From NCBI RefSeq assembly GCF_021531595.1, contig NZ_JADYUD010000003.1, positions 1 to 64,000 of the forward strand: a stretch of DNA of 64,000 nt. Reading direction: 5' to 3'. The DNA comes from Fusobacterium perfoetens. Lineage in GTDB: Bacteria; Fusobacteriota; Fusobacteriia; Fusobacteriales; Fusobacteriaceae. The position numbers were made by a program, and so were the translations under genes. This document shows, piece after piece, positions 52,671 through 61,703 of the stretch. The notes under the pieces were generated by a model. The model worked only from the letters and a program-made list of their open reading frames with translations. It had not been told where the DNA came from and did not search any database. Every line of letters begins with the position of its first letter. Within the stretch, counting starts at the first letter, position 1.

Positions 52671-53699
52671 ATGAAAAATCCTAACGGTTTTGGAAGTGTT
52701 TACAAGCTATCAGGAAAAAGGCGAAAACCTTATATAGCAGTTATAACAGTAGGCTATACCATTGACGGAAAACAAAAAAGAAAAACTTTAGGAAGTTTTG
52801 AAACAAAAGTACAAGCAATAGAAAAATTAACGGAGTATTATAAAAATCCTGACAAACTTAATACAGATAAGTTGACCTTTAAAAACATATATGAAATGTG
52901 GAGCAAAGAGCATTATAAAAGAGTATCTGAAAAAAGAATAAAGATATTAATTTCAATCTATGACAATCATTTATCATTTTTTAATAAATTCATTTTTAAA
53001 GATATAAAGCTAATCATTATACAAGATTTTTTTAATAATATAAATTTATCTACTGGATTTATCAAAGAAATAAAAGCAATGCTAAATATGATATATTTGT
53101 TTGCCGTTAAAAATGACATAGTAGAAAAAAATATTATTGAGTTTGTAGAACTAAGAAAGCATAAACCAAAAATACAAAGAAGAATTTTTACAAATGAAGA
53201 AATAAACATATTATGGAATAATATTGAATTTGAATTTGTAGATACTATTTTAATAATGATTTATACAGGTTTAAGAATAAATGAACTTTTAAATCTTAAA
53301 ATAAATGATATTGACCTAGAAAATAAAAAATTGTTTGTTACAAAAAGTAAGACTGAGGCTGGAATAAGAACTATACCAATAAACAGTCAGATTTTAAAAT
53401 TAATAACTGACAGAATGAAAAATAATAATAGTGAATATCTAATAACACACAAAAAGAAAAAAGTTCTTTATAACTTATTCCGTGTGGCTTTTAAAAATGT
53501 TTTGGAAAAAATAGGTATAAATGACCATACAATCCATGATTGTAGACATACAACAGCCACTCTATTAAGTAATGCAGGTGCTAATCCTGTAAGCATTGCT
53601 AATATTTTAGGACATACAGATTATGCCAAAATGACTGCTAAGGTATACACTCATAAGAGTGAAACTGAATTAAAAAAAGCTATGGATTTAATACAATAA
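52671..53699 (+). CDS. int: Tyrosine recombinase integrase of element 2
   Basis: 342 residues. It begins MKNPNGFGSVYK like the element 1 enzyme. Catalytic residues: Arg in YTGLRINELL, HDCRH box, GHTD and Tyr in AKVYTH. The attachment repeat lies 24 bases after the stop. AGTGAGG precedes the ATG. Confidence 0.93.
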   Translation: MKNPNGFGSVYKLSGKRRKPYIAVITVGYTIDGKQKRKTLGSFETKVQAIEKLTEYYKNPDKLNTDKLTFKNIYEMWSKEHYKRVSEKRIKILISIYDNHLSFFNKFIFKDIKLIIIQDFFNNINLSTGFIKEIKAMLNMIYLFAVKNDIVEKNIIEFVELRKHKPKIQRRIFTNEEINILWNNIEFEFVDTILIMIYTGLRINELLNLKINDIDLENKKLFVTKSKTEAGIRTIPINSQILKLITDRMKNNNSEYLITHKKKKVLYNLFRVAFKNVLEKIGINDHTIHDCRHTTATLLSNAGANPVSIANILGHTDYAKMTAKVYTHKSETELKKAMDLIQ

Positions 53700-53722
53700 C
53701 ATAACAAAAAAAAGAAAAAAAT

Positions 53723-53744
53723 TTGTTTGTTATTTGTTTGCTAC
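53723..53744. other. Right attachment repeat of element 2
   Basis: Identical over 22 bases to 43,442-43,463. Excision between them would leave one copy and join the ABC-operon promoter region to the HAD gene. Confidence 0.88.
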
Positions 53745-53923
53745 AACAAAAAAAATGCCTAAAATTAAGGTAAAAATAAGAGAACAAAAAAAATATAAGA
53801 AAAGGTATTTACATAACATATTGATTTTAAAGGAAAATATTTTTTTAATTACTTATTTTGTTTTAATAAAATCAAATTAATGTTAAAATAGTATCAGAAC
53901 ATTTAGAATAATTGGAGGAGTTT

Positions 53924-54703
53924 ATGAAATTAGTAGTATCAGATTTAGACGGAACACTTCTAAACCAAAACAGCCAAATTTCTGATGAGACAAGAAATGC
54001 TATAAGAAAACTTATAGAAAATGGTGTAGACTTTGCTATTGCAACAGGAAGAGGAATAGGTTCTGTAAGAGCTTTCAAAGAAAGAATAGGACATGATATT
54101 TATCTTATCTGCAATAATGGAGCTAATATATATAATAAAAATGAAGAAGTTATTTTTGAAAGAGTAATGAGCAGTGAAGTTATAGAAAAACTTATAAAAT
54201 ATTTCAGAGAAAAAAAAGTTACTTACAATGGTTTTTATCAAAAAAATCTTTTCACAGATGAAGGAACAAAAGAATCTGTTCTTACAATAGAAACAGGATT
54301 TAATTTTGTAAAACTAAAAGAAGCAGAAACATTTCCTTTTATGACAAAGATGATTGTTAAAGATGATCCTGAAGTAATAAGACATCTTCGTGATGATATG
54401 AAAGATCAATTTTCTCATTTAGTTGATATTACCATTTCACAGCCAAGATGTCTTGATATAGTTGATAAAGACTGTAGTAAAGGAAAAGGAATAAAACTTA
54501 TCTCTCAAAAATTAAATATACCTTTAGAAAATATTATGGCTTTTGGAGATGGAGAAAATGACTTTGATATGCTTCAAGCAGTAGGACATCCTGTTGTAAT
54601 GGAAAATGGACTTGATTCTTTAAAAGAAAAAATAAAGAACAGAGCTCCTAAAAATACAGACAATGGTGTTGCAAAATATCTTGAAGAGTTTTTCAGCCTT
54701 TAG
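53924..54703 (+). CDS. HAD-superfamily Cof-type phosphatase
   Basis: 259 residues from the ATG at 53,924 (GGAGG 6-7 bases upstream). Motif I DLDGTLL, II ATGRG, III Lys-containing KGKGIKLIS, IV GDGENDFDML are intact. Cof/YwpJ family enzymes hydrolyse sugar phosphates or cofactor phosphates; the substrate is unknown. Confidence 0.9.
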   Translation: MKLVVSDLDGTLLNQNSQISDETRNAIRKLIENGVDFAIATGRGIGSVRAFKERIGHDIYLICNNGANIYNKNEEVIFERVMSSEVIEKLIKYFREKKVTYNGFYQKNLFTDEGTKESVLTIETGFNFVKLKEAETFPFMTKMIVKDDPEVIRHLRDDMKDQFSHLVDITISQPRCLDIVDKDCSKGKGIKLISQKLNIPLENIMAFGDGENDFDMLQAVGHPVVMENGLDSLKEKIKNRAPKNTDNGVAKYLEEFFSL

Positions 54704-54799
54704 AGTTTAGAATTCTATTTTTAAAACAGATTGAAGTTTTATAAAAAATAAATTATAATCAATAGAGAGATACTTTATCAATAATGGAGGTTTTGTCTG

Positions 54800-55516
54800 A
54801 TGGGATTATTAGAGGGTTTATTCAAAGACAAAGATAGCAACATTAATAAAGAAATTGAAAAGTTAAATGTTATAATTAAAGAAAAAGAAGTTGAGATACA
54901 AAGGCTTAAAATTGAAACACAGGTTATAAAAGATACATATATGCCTCCTAAGCAAGTTGAACTTCTTGAAAAAAATCTTAAGGCATTAAGAGAAGAAAAT
55001 AATAAATTAAAAAAAGAAAAAGATGAATTTCTTAATAAAATTAACTCTTTTGAAAAAGAAGATTCTGAAAAAGAAAAAACATTTTCTTTAGATAAATTTT
55101 TATACAAACTTCCAATAGATGAATTTTTTTCAGCTGCAAAATTCAATCTTGTTAAAGATTTTCTGACAAAATCAGGCATAGTATTTATTCAGGAACTTGA
55201 ATCTGTAATTAACCTTCCTGAATTTATAAAAATAAAAAATTATACTGCTGCAAAGAAAAAATACATTGCTTTCCGTGATAAAAATGAAGTGTCATGGGAT
55301 AACCGTATATTATTATGCAGAGGAGAAAGAATACAAAAAATATTTAAAAAAAGCAGAAAATTTGTAAATTATCTTTCAGATAACAACATAGAATTTATGG
55401 ATGAAATGGCATCTTTTAATTTTGAAACTCTATCTGTTAAAGGTGGATTTACAAAGGCGATGGTTGAAGAATTAAAAAAAATAACTGAAGATTACTTCAG
55501 AACTTATAAAATTTAG
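54800..55516 (+). CDS. Coiled-coil protein of unknown function
   Basis: 238 residues. Residues ~12-95 are a Lys/Glu coiled coil (IEKLNVIIKEKEVEIQRLKIE, LEKNLKALREENNKLKKEK). The C-terminal ~130 residues are a compact helical domain (KFLYKLPIDEFFSAAKFNLVKDFL). No family recognised. GGAGG-type site before the ATG; 10 bases before coaBC, probably one transcript. Confidence 0.65.
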   Translation: MGLLEGLFKDKDSNINKEIEKLNVIIKEKEVEIQRLKIETQVIKDTYMPPKQVELLEKNLKALREENNKLKKEKDEFLNKINSFEKEDSEKEKTFSLDKFLYKLPIDEFFSAAKFNLVKDFLTKSGIVFIQELESVINLPEFIKIKNYTAAKKKYIAFRDKNEVSWDNRILLCRGERIQKIFKKSRKFVNYLSDNNIEFMDEMASFNFETLSVKGGFTKAMVEELKKITEDYFRTYKI

Positions 55517-55526
55517 GAGTATAATA

Positions 55527-56714
55527 ATGAAAAATATTCTAATAGGTGTCTGTGGCGGTATTGCTGCATATAAAACTGCAAATATAATTTCAAAACTTAA
55601 GAAAAAAGGGCATAATGTAAAAATTATTATGACTGAAAATGCAACAAAAATTATTACCCCTCTTACTCTTGAAACTCTTTCAAGAAATAAAGTTGTTGTA
55701 GATATGTGGGATATAAACAGAGGGTATGAAGTTGAGCATATCTCTTTGGCTGATTGGGCAGATGTAATGCTTATTGCTCCTGCAACTTATAATATTGTAG
55801 GAAAAGTTGCAAATGGAATAGCTGACGATATGCTTTCTACTGTTATATCAGCATGTACAAAACCAAAATACTTTGCTCTTGCTATGAATGTTAATATGTA
55901 TGAGAATCCAATATTAAAAGAAAATATAGAAAAATTAAAAAAATATGAAAACTATCACTTTATAGAAGCTGATGAAGGATTTTTAGCTTGTAATGTAAAT
56001 GCAAAAGGGCGTCTTAAAAATGAAGATGATATCGTTGAAATTTTAGAAGACTCTTTTATTGAGACAGAAAAAACTCTTGAAGGAAAAACAATTTTAATAA
56101 CAGCTGGAAGAACAGAAGAACCTATTGATCCTGTAAGATACTTAAGTAATAATTCAAGTGGGCAAATGGGATATGCTCTTGCTGAGCAAGCAATAAAATT
56201 AGGAGGAAATGTTATCCTTGTTTCAGGGCCTACAAATCTTCCTGTTCCAAAAGGTCTTAAAGAATTTGTTCAGACAAGAACAGCTATCCAAATGTATGAA
56301 GCTGTTATGGAAAGATTTAATAGTGTTGATATTGCGATTGCATGCGCAGCTGTAGCTGATTACAAACCTAAAGTATGTGCTAAAGAAAAAATTAAAAAGA
56401 AAGAAGGAGATCTTATCATTGAATTAGATAGAAATCCAGATATTCTTTTTAATATGGGGCAGAAAAAAACTCATCAGTTTTTAATAGGTTTTGCTGCTGA
56501 AACTGAAAATATCTTAGAAAATGCTCTTGGAAAATTAAAAAAGAAAAACTTAGATATGATTGTTGCAAATGATGCTCATGTTATGAGAAGCAGTAATAAT
56601 GCTGCAACTATCATCAGAAAAGATACAACTCAAATTTCTACTGGTGAAAAGAGTAAAAAAGAGTTGGCTCTTGATATTCTAAATGAAGCAGTAAATATTT
56701 TAAATAAAAATTAA
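55527..56714 (+). CDS. coaBC: Bifunctional phosphopantothenoylcysteine decarboxylase / synthase
   Basis: 395 residues. The CoaC half begins GVCGGIAAYKTANII (flavin site), has the active His in EVEHISLADWAD, the NVNMYENP clamp and a Cys in FLACNVNAKGR. The CoaB half (from ~190) has ILITAGRTEEPIDPVRYLSNNSSG and the KIKKKEGD loop with NPDIL. It makes 4'-phosphopantetheine for CoA from phosphopantothenate and cysteine. Confidence 0.95.
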   Translation: MKNILIGVCGGIAAYKTANIISKLKKKGHNVKIIMTENATKIITPLTLETLSRNKVVVDMWDINRGYEVEHISLADWADVMLIAPATYNIVGKVANGIADDMLSTVISACTKPKYFALAMNVNMYENPILKENIEKLKKYENYHFIEADEGFLACNVNAKGRLKNEDDIVEILEDSFIETEKTLEGKTILITAGRTEEPIDPVRYLSNNSSGQMGYALAEQAIKLGGNVILVSGPTNLPVPKGLKEFVQTRTAIQMYEAVMERFNSVDIAIACAAVADYKPKVCAKEKIKKKEGDLIIELDRNPDILFNMGQKKTHQFLIGFAAETENILENALGKLKKKNLDMIVANDAHVMRSSNNAATIIRKDTTQISTGEKSKKELALDILNEAVNILNKN

Positions 56715-56736
56715 GCTTAAATATTATTAGAATAAA

Positions 56737-56835
56737 AAACTCTCTTTGTAATTAGCTTTACTGGAGAGTTTTATTTTTATGAAAATATTAAAATGAAAAT
56801 ATAAGAAAAAAGAGAGTAATTTATACTCTCTTTTT
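56737..56835. terminator. Pair of terminators between coaBC and nhaC
   Basis: First hairpin 56,737-56,772 (AAACTCTC/GAGAGTTT, plus strand). Second 56,806-56,835 (AAAAAGAGAGT/ACTCTCTTTTT, T-runs both ways). They end the convergent transcripts. Confidence 0.85.
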
Positions 56836-56865
56836 ATATAATATACAATTTTTTATTAGCTTATT

Positions 56866-58218
56866 TTAATCAAGATCAAGTTCTTCTTTGCTCCAGTCCC
56901 AAGGATTTTTATTAATATAATAATCAGCAAATGGGATAAAGAAAGATAAAATTGATAATATTAGAAGCATTCCTTGATACCATAATAATGGGAATACATC
57001 TAAGAAGCTTACTGCACCTTGAGTAAATCCTAAAAGAATAAGCATTTGAGCTCCGTAAGGGATAGCACCTTGAGCTATACAAGAGAATACATCAAGAACT
57101 GTAGCTGTTTTTCTAGGGTCTATCTTATATTGATTACTAATTTTTTTAGCAATAGGTCCACTTATAATAATAGCAACTGTATTATTTGCAACTGCCATAT
57201 CTATAAGTCCAACTAAAAGACCTACACCTAAAATAGCACTTTTCTTACCTGTCATAATTTTTTGTATTTTTTCTATAAGCCAGTCTATACCTCCAGCTTC
57301 TCTTACCATTACTGCAAGTCCACCTGTTAATAATGATAACAAGAAGATTTCTGTCATTCCAGTAAATCCAGCATATATTCCTTGTGCATATTTAAGGAAT
57401 GTAAATTCACCATAAGCAAATCCTATAACTCCTGAAACAGCAATTCCTAATGTCAATACAACGAAAACATTCATTCCAGCAAGAGATAATCCAAGTACAA
57501 GAATATATGGCAATACTTTAATTATACTGTAGCTATATTCTTGAACTTCAGGTATAACTTCTGGTTTTCCAAATATTAATAATAATATTACTGTAACAAC
57601 TGCTGCTGGTAATGCCAATGTTAAGTTTACTCTGAATTTGTCTCTCATTTCAACACCTTGAGTTCTTGTTGCAGCTATAGTTGTATCTGAAATAACTGAT
57701 AAGTTATCACCAAACATTGCTCCACCCATAAGAGCAGCAAGAATTATTGGCATACTGATTCCACCTTTTTCTGCAAGACCAATAGCTATTGGACCTAAAG
57801 CAACTACAGCACCTACTGAAGTTCCTGTTGCTGTTGCAATGAAGGCAGCTATAATAAACATACCTGCAGTTACATATTGAGCTGGAATATAAGTTAATCC
57901 AAAGTTAACTGTTGCATCAACACCACCCATTGATTTTGAAACGCTAGCAAAAGCACCTGCAAGAAGATAAATAATACACATTATAATAATATTTTCTTCT
58001 CCACATCCTTTTAAGAAAGAATCAAACTTATGAGTTATGCTTCCTTTAAATAGTGCAAATGCAGCTATGATTCCAATAAATATCGCAACTGGTGCTGGAA
58101 GTTGATAGAATGCCATTTCTACACCTTTAGCTTGGAAATACATTCCACTTCCTAAATAAACTAAAATAAAAATTATAAATGGTACCAATCCTATGAAGCT
58201 ACTTTTTTTGTTTTCCAT
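56866..58218 (-). CDS. nhaC: NhaC-family sodium/proton antiporter
   Basis: 450 residues, about 11 membrane helices. ATATGTSVGAVVALGPIAIGLAEKGG and GGAMFGDNLSVISDTTIAATRTQGVEM are typical of the NhaC superfamily, with the buried Asp residues of the latter loop. It exports sodium or exchanges organic anions in the membrane. A 499-base gap lies upstream. Confidence 0.88.
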   Translation of the reverse strand: MENKKSSFIGLVPFIIFILVYLGSGMYFQAKGVEMAFYQLPAPVAIFIGIIAAFALFKGSITHKFDSFLKGCGEENIIIMCIIYLLAGAFASVSKSMGGVDATVNFGLTYIPAQYVTAGMFIIAAFIATATGTSVGAVVALGPIAIGLAEKGGISMPIILAALMGGAMFGDNLSVISDTTIAATRTQGVEMRDKFRVNLTLALPAAVVTVILLLIFGKPEVIPEVQEYSYSIIKVLPYILVLGLSLAGMNVFVVLTLGIAVSGVIGFAYGEFTFLKYAQGIYAGFTGMTEIFLLSLLTGGLAVMVREAGGIDWLIEKIQKIMTGKKSAILGVGLLVGLIDMAVANNTVAIIISGPIAKKISNQYKIDPRKTATVLDVFSCIAQGAIPYGAQMLILLGFTQGAVSFLDVFPLLWYQGMLLILSILSFFIPFADYYINKNPWDWSKEELDLD

Positions 58219-58717
58219 ACATTCCCCCTTTAATAAGTTTTATTCCCTACAAGTATGAATGTTATTCACTACTATAAAAAACAAGTTTCTTGACTTTTTT
58301 TAAAAGTCATTTAATCAGTATCTTATTATAAGAATACCCCATGTCATACATTTTAGCAATATTTTTTTGTTGTGGAAAAAAATATTTTATCAGAAATTTA
58401 GAATTTTCAATACTTTTTTAATAAAAAATTTTTTCAAATTAATCTTTAATTTTTGTGTCTTGAAAAAATATTTTTAATATTAAATCCGAATACTGTAAAC
58501 TAATTTATTCCACTATCTATATAATAATATATAGTATTTTATTTCAAATTTGTCAAATTTTATTCTTAAGAAACTGTTATAGAACAGTTTCTTAAGAATA
58601 AATATTTACACGATAATTTTTCTACCCAACAATTTTCTTATTTAAGTATTTTTTATGTATTTCTTGAAAATATGATATAATAAATTACACATATAAATTT
58701 CAAAAAGGAGTGTTACT
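58219..58717. other. Gene-free 499-bp region between nhaC and the peroxidase gene
   Basis: AT-rich spacer between divergent genes. Its one obvious structure is a 20-bp perfect inverted repeat at 58,559-58,602. I see no coding frame with a ribosome site. Confidence 0.7.
58559..58602. repeat. 20-bp perfect inverted repeat
   Basis: Arms containing ATTCTTAAGAAACTGTT and its complement around a 4-base ATAG loop. It lies between divergent genes, about 115 bases before the peroxidase start, so it is not the terminator of either gene. Confidence 0.8.
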
Positions 58718-59260
58718 ATGACTATCTACGATTTTAAAGTAAAAGATTCAAAAGGAAATGAAGTTTTAATGTCAGATTATAAAGATAAAGTTCTTCTTAT
58801 TGTAAATACAGCTACAGGATGTGGATTTACTCCACAATATGATGGACTTGAAGCTCTGTATGAAAAATATAAAGACATGGGATTTGAAATTTTAGATTTT
58901 CCATGTAACCAATTTTTAAACCAAGCTCCAGGAACAAATGAAGAAATAATTCAGTTCTGTCAGCTTAAATTTGGAACTAAATTTAAAACTTTCAGTAAAA
59001 TAAAAGTAAATGGAAAAGATGCAGAACCTTTATACACATTTTTAAAAGAAAAAGCTCAGGAAGAAATTAAAAATGAAAAAACTACTTCTTTTAAAGAAAA
59101 ACTTGAAAAATTAGGACATGCTATAATGGGAAAAGAAATTAAATGGAATTTTACAAAATTCCTTGTTGATAAAAACGGAAATGTAGTAAAAAGATATTCT
59201 CCTACAGTTACTCCTGAGGAAATAGCTCCTAAAATTGAAGAACTTTTAGCTGAAAAATAA
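58718..59260 (+). CDS. Glutathione peroxidase family protein
   Basis: 180 residues. The active-site segment NTATGCGFTPQYDGLE carries the catalytic Cys, FPCNQFLNQAPG the Gln and KWNFTKFLVDK the Trp. It is a cysteine-type, probably thioredoxin-dependent, peroxidase in the cytoplasm. AAGGAGTG precedes the ATG. Confidence 0.93.
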   Translation: MTIYDFKVKDSKGNEVLMSDYKDKVLLIVNTATGCGFTPQYDGLEALYEKYKDMGFEILDFPCNQFLNQAPGTNEEIIQFCQLKFGTKFKTFSKIKVNGKDAEPLYTFLKEKAQEEIKNEKTTSFKEKLEKLGHAIMGKEIKWNFTKFLVDKNGNVVKRYSPTVTPEEIAPKIEELLAEK

Positions 59261-59267
59261 AATTTAT

Positions 59268-59294
59268 TTGACATTTTAACTAAAATGTTATAAC
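59268..59294 (+). promoter_or_regulatory. Promoter of the asnA leader
   Basis: TTGACA (59,268-59,273), 15-base spacer, TATAAC (59,289-59,294). The predicted start near 59,300 leaves the leader peptide in the transcript. Confidence 0.6.
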
Positions 59295-59327
59295 CTATAA
59301 ACATGAAATTATTCTGGAGGAAAAAAA

Positions 59328-59396
59328 ATGAAAGTTATTATTGCATCAATCATAAATAATAATAATGGCAATCTAAAGGGGTTTGAACTCATATAA
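59328..59396 (+). CDS. Asn-rich leader peptide of asnA
   Basis: 22 residues; residues 9-15 read INNNNGN, four consecutive AAT codons, a GGC and a fifth AAT. The ribosome site CTGGAGG is 8 bases before the ATG. It sits 149 bases before the asparagine synthetase gene, followed by hairpins and a terminator. The codon content matches the product of the operon, the hallmark of ribosome-mediated attenuation. No homologous leader is known to me. Confidence 0.65.
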   Translation: MKVIIASIINNNNGNLKGFELI

Positions 59397-59445
59397 TTCA
59401 AATGAGGGCAAATCCATTTTGACATGTTAATTATGATTTATGCCC
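59382..59445 (+). promoter_or_regulatory. Alternative RNA hairpins of the asnA attenuator
   Basis: TTTGAA (59,382-59,387) pairs with TTCAAA (59,397-59,402), overlapping the leader stop; CTCAT with ATGAG (59,402-59,406) excludes it. GGGCAAATC (59,406-59,414) pairs with GATTTATGCCC (59,435-59,445). Ribosome position on the Asn codons would decide which forms. Confidence 0.5.
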
Positions 59446-59470
59446 TTTCTCCAATAACAAAGTATAATTG

Positions 59471-59503
59471 AAGTCATCTGGGTATAAATCAGATGACTTT
59501 TTT
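59471..59503 (+). terminator. Attenuator terminator before asnA
   Basis: AAGTCATCTG and CAGATGACTT arms, 9-base loop, then TTTTTT. It lies between the leader peptide and the asnA start, so read-through is needed for expression. Confidence 0.85.
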
Positions 59504-59544
59504 AATTTCAGAATATAAAAAATTATTTATAAAGAGGTGGAATT

Positions 59545-60552
59545 ATGGAAGATGTATTAGTACCAGAAGGATATGAAAACAAATTAAGCCTTCTTGAAAC
59601 AGAGGTAAGTATTAAAAAAGTAAAGGATTTCTTTGAAAGAGCACTATCTTATGAATTAAATCTAACAAGAGTTTCTGCTCCGTTATTTGTAAGAGAAGAT
59701 TCAGGTCTTAACGACAACTTAAGTGGTTATGAAAAACCAGTATCTTTTACAACTAAACTTGAAGATGGAAATTATCACATTGTCCATTCTCTTGCTAAAT
59801 GGAAAAGAATGGCTCTTTACAAATATCAGTTCCCTATGCATACAGGGCTTTATACAGATATGAATGCTATAAGAAGAGAGGAAGATCTTTCAAATATCCA
59901 CTCTCTTTATGTTGACCAATGGGACTGGGAACTTATTATAAAAAAAGAAGAAAGAACTACTAAAACTTTACAACATATTGTAAGAAATATTTTCAGAGCT
60001 TTCAAAAAAACAGAAGAATATATTTTAAGAGAATATCCTCAACTTTCTAAAAAACTTCCTGAAGAAATTACTTTCATTACTTCTCAGGAACTTGAAGACA
60101 GATATCCTAATCTTACTCCAAAAGAAAGAGAACATGCAATAGCAAAAGAATATAAAGCTGTATTTATTTCTCAGATTGGAAAAACTTTAAACTCAGGAGA
60201 AAAACATGATGGAAGAGCTCCTGACTATGATGACTGGGAACTAAATGGAGATATTTTATTCTGGTATCCTCCTTTAAACAGATCTGTTGAACTTTCTTCA
60301 ATGGGAATAAGAGTAAGTGAAGAAAGTCTTGCAAAACAATTAAAACTTGCAAATGCTGAAGAAAGAAAAGAATTTCCTTTCCATAAAGCATTATTAGAAG
60401 GAAAACTTCCATACACAATTGGAGGAGGAATTGGACAATCAAGAATTTGTCTTTTCTTCCTTGATAAAGTTCATATTGGAGAAGTTCAAGCATCTATATG
60501 GCCTAAAGAAATGGTTGAAGCATATGAAAAACATGGAGTTCATTTCTTATAA
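59545..60552 (+). CDS. asnA: Aspartate--ammonia ligase
   Basis: 335 residues, the standard length. SLLETEVSIKKVKDFFERAL, the substrate loop RVSAPLFVREDSGLNDNLSG and the QWDWE segment are the AsnA core of the class II synthetase fold. It makes asparagine from aspartate, ammonia and ATP. Control by the Asn leader is inferred. AGAGGTGG precedes the ATG. Confidence 0.96.
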   Translation: MEDVLVPEGYENKLSLLETEVSIKKVKDFFERALSYELNLTRVSAPLFVREDSGLNDNLSGYEKPVSFTTKLEDGNYHIVHSLAKWKRMALYKYQFPMHTGLYTDMNAIRREEDLSNIHSLYVDQWDWELIIKKEERTTKTLQHIVRNIFRAFKKTEEYILREYPQLSKKLPEEITFITSQELEDRYPNLTPKEREHAIAKEYKAVFISQIGKTLNSGEKHDGRAPDYDDWELNGDILFWYPPLNRSVELSSMGIRVSEESLAKQLKLANAEERKEFPFHKALLEGKLPYTIGGGIGQSRICLFFLDKVHIGEVQASIWPKEMVEAYEKHGVHFL

Positions 60553-60568
60553 AATTAAATTCTAAAAT

Positions 60569-60606
60569 AAAAAGAGAGGGAAATTTATTTCAATTCCTCT
60601 CTTTTT
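60569..60606. terminator. Bidirectional terminator after asnA
   Basis: AAAAAGAGAGG and CCTCTCTTTTT arms with flanking AT; ends asnA and the convergent DUF2023 gene. Confidence 0.85.
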
Positions 60607-60643
60607 ATAATTTATATATTCAGGTATTAATGGAATATTTTAT

Positions 60644-60985
60644 TTATCCAGCTTTTCTTGTAAGATATCTTTTACATTGCTGGTTTGTATTATATCCTAA
60701 AAGAATTCCAAGAATAAAATCTTCCTCAGGAGTAAAATCTTTAAGAGAATTCTTCTTAAATTTTTTTAAAACATCTATAGGCTCTTTTATTCCAAAGAAA
60801 ATATTGATGTATCCAGATTTAAGCTCTTCTATTATACATTCATAACCACATTTTTCAAGCCTGTCTTCTATAAGCTCTCTATTTTCCACAGTAGTTGTTA
60901 AAAGGGCAAGATTTCTTAATCCTTTATTAAGTTCATACAGCATATGGAAAAATACACTTAATTCATTTCTTTTTTCACTGCTCAT
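60644..60985 (-). CDS. DUF2023-family protein
   Basis: 113 residues. EKRNELSVFFHMLYELNKGLRNLALLTT at the start and FILGILLGYNTNQQCKRYL near the end match the DUF2023 family, small proteins regularly next to flavodoxin genes. Function unknown; a partner or regulator of flavodoxin is a guess. It is 3 bases after the flavodoxin gene. Confidence 0.8.
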   Translation of the reverse strand: MSSEKRNELSVFFHMLYELNKGLRNLALLTTTVENRELIEDRLEKCGYECIIEELKSGYINIFFGIKEPIDVLKKFKKNSLKDFTPEEDFILGILLGYNTNQQCKRYLTRKAG

Positions 60986-60988
60986 AAT

Positions 60989-61465
60989 TTATCTTACCTT
61001 CTCTACCCAAAGCTTAATTCTTTCATCTGTTAATTCACTTTGGTTATTTTCATCAATTACAAGACCTATAAATTCACCATCTTCTACTGCTTTTGAATCA
61101 GAAAAAGAATATCCATCAACTGATGTCTTTCCTACAAGAGTTATTCCTTTATCTTTTATTTCATTGTAAATAATTCCTATTCCATCAACAAATGTATCTC
61201 CAAAAGAAGCTTGGTCACCTACTCCTATAAAACCTACTTTTTTTCCTGAAAGATTTTTAGATACAAGAATCTCTAAAGCTCCCTGCCAATCATCTTGAAG
61301 ATCTCCCATTCCCCAAGTTGATGTTGCAAAAATTACAAAATCATAATCTTCAACTTTCTCAATTTCAGCAGCTGGCATTACATCTGCTCCAAGTAAAGCA
61401 CCTATTTTTTCTGCAATACTTTCTGTTGTTCCTGTTGTACTTCCATAAAAAATTCCTGTTTTCAT
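60989..61465 (-). CDS. Flavodoxin
   Basis: 158 residues. FYGSTTGTTESIAEKIG is the phosphate-binding loop for FMN; STWGMGDLQDDW and GVGDQASFGDTFVDGIG form the isoalloxazine contacts. It carries electrons in low-potential reactions. Divergent from the sulfite reductase gene and perhaps its donor, by position. Confidence 0.94.
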   Translation of the reverse strand: MKTGIFYGSTTGTTESIAEKIGALLGADVMPAAEIEKVEDYDFVIFATSTWGMGDLQDDWQGALEILVSKNLSGKKVGFIGVGDQASFGDTFVDGIGIIYNEIKDKGITLVGKTSVDGYSFSDSKAVEDGEFIGLVIDENNQSELTDERIKLWVEKVR

Positions 61466-61703
61466 AATTTTCCTCCATCTCTTATATTTATTTTTAATTT
61501 ATATATTTTTCTTATTTCTGAACTTATTATATTCTATTTTATTTTGATTGTCAAATATTTTTATTTTTATATTTTTTAAATTACTTATAAATTAGTTTTT
61601 TTTATCGTTTTATAAAAAAAAATAATATCTTTAAATCTGTTTTTTCTAGAATTTATGCTGTATAATTAAGATGATAATTAAATGACATATCAGGAGGTCA
61701 AAT

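Larger units (their letters stand above)
43442..53744. mobile_element. Integrated element 2 (satellite or plasmid-like integrative element)
   Basis: Bounded by a 22-bp perfect direct repeat and carrying int and xis at the right end, divergent repressor and Cro-like genes, a Rha-like gene, an iteron array before a replication-initiator candidate, and a RelBE-type pair. There are no packaging, capsid, tail or relaxase genes. The 10.3 kb size and this set fit a phage satellite or an integrated plasmid; which of the two cannot be settled here. Confidence 0.85.
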
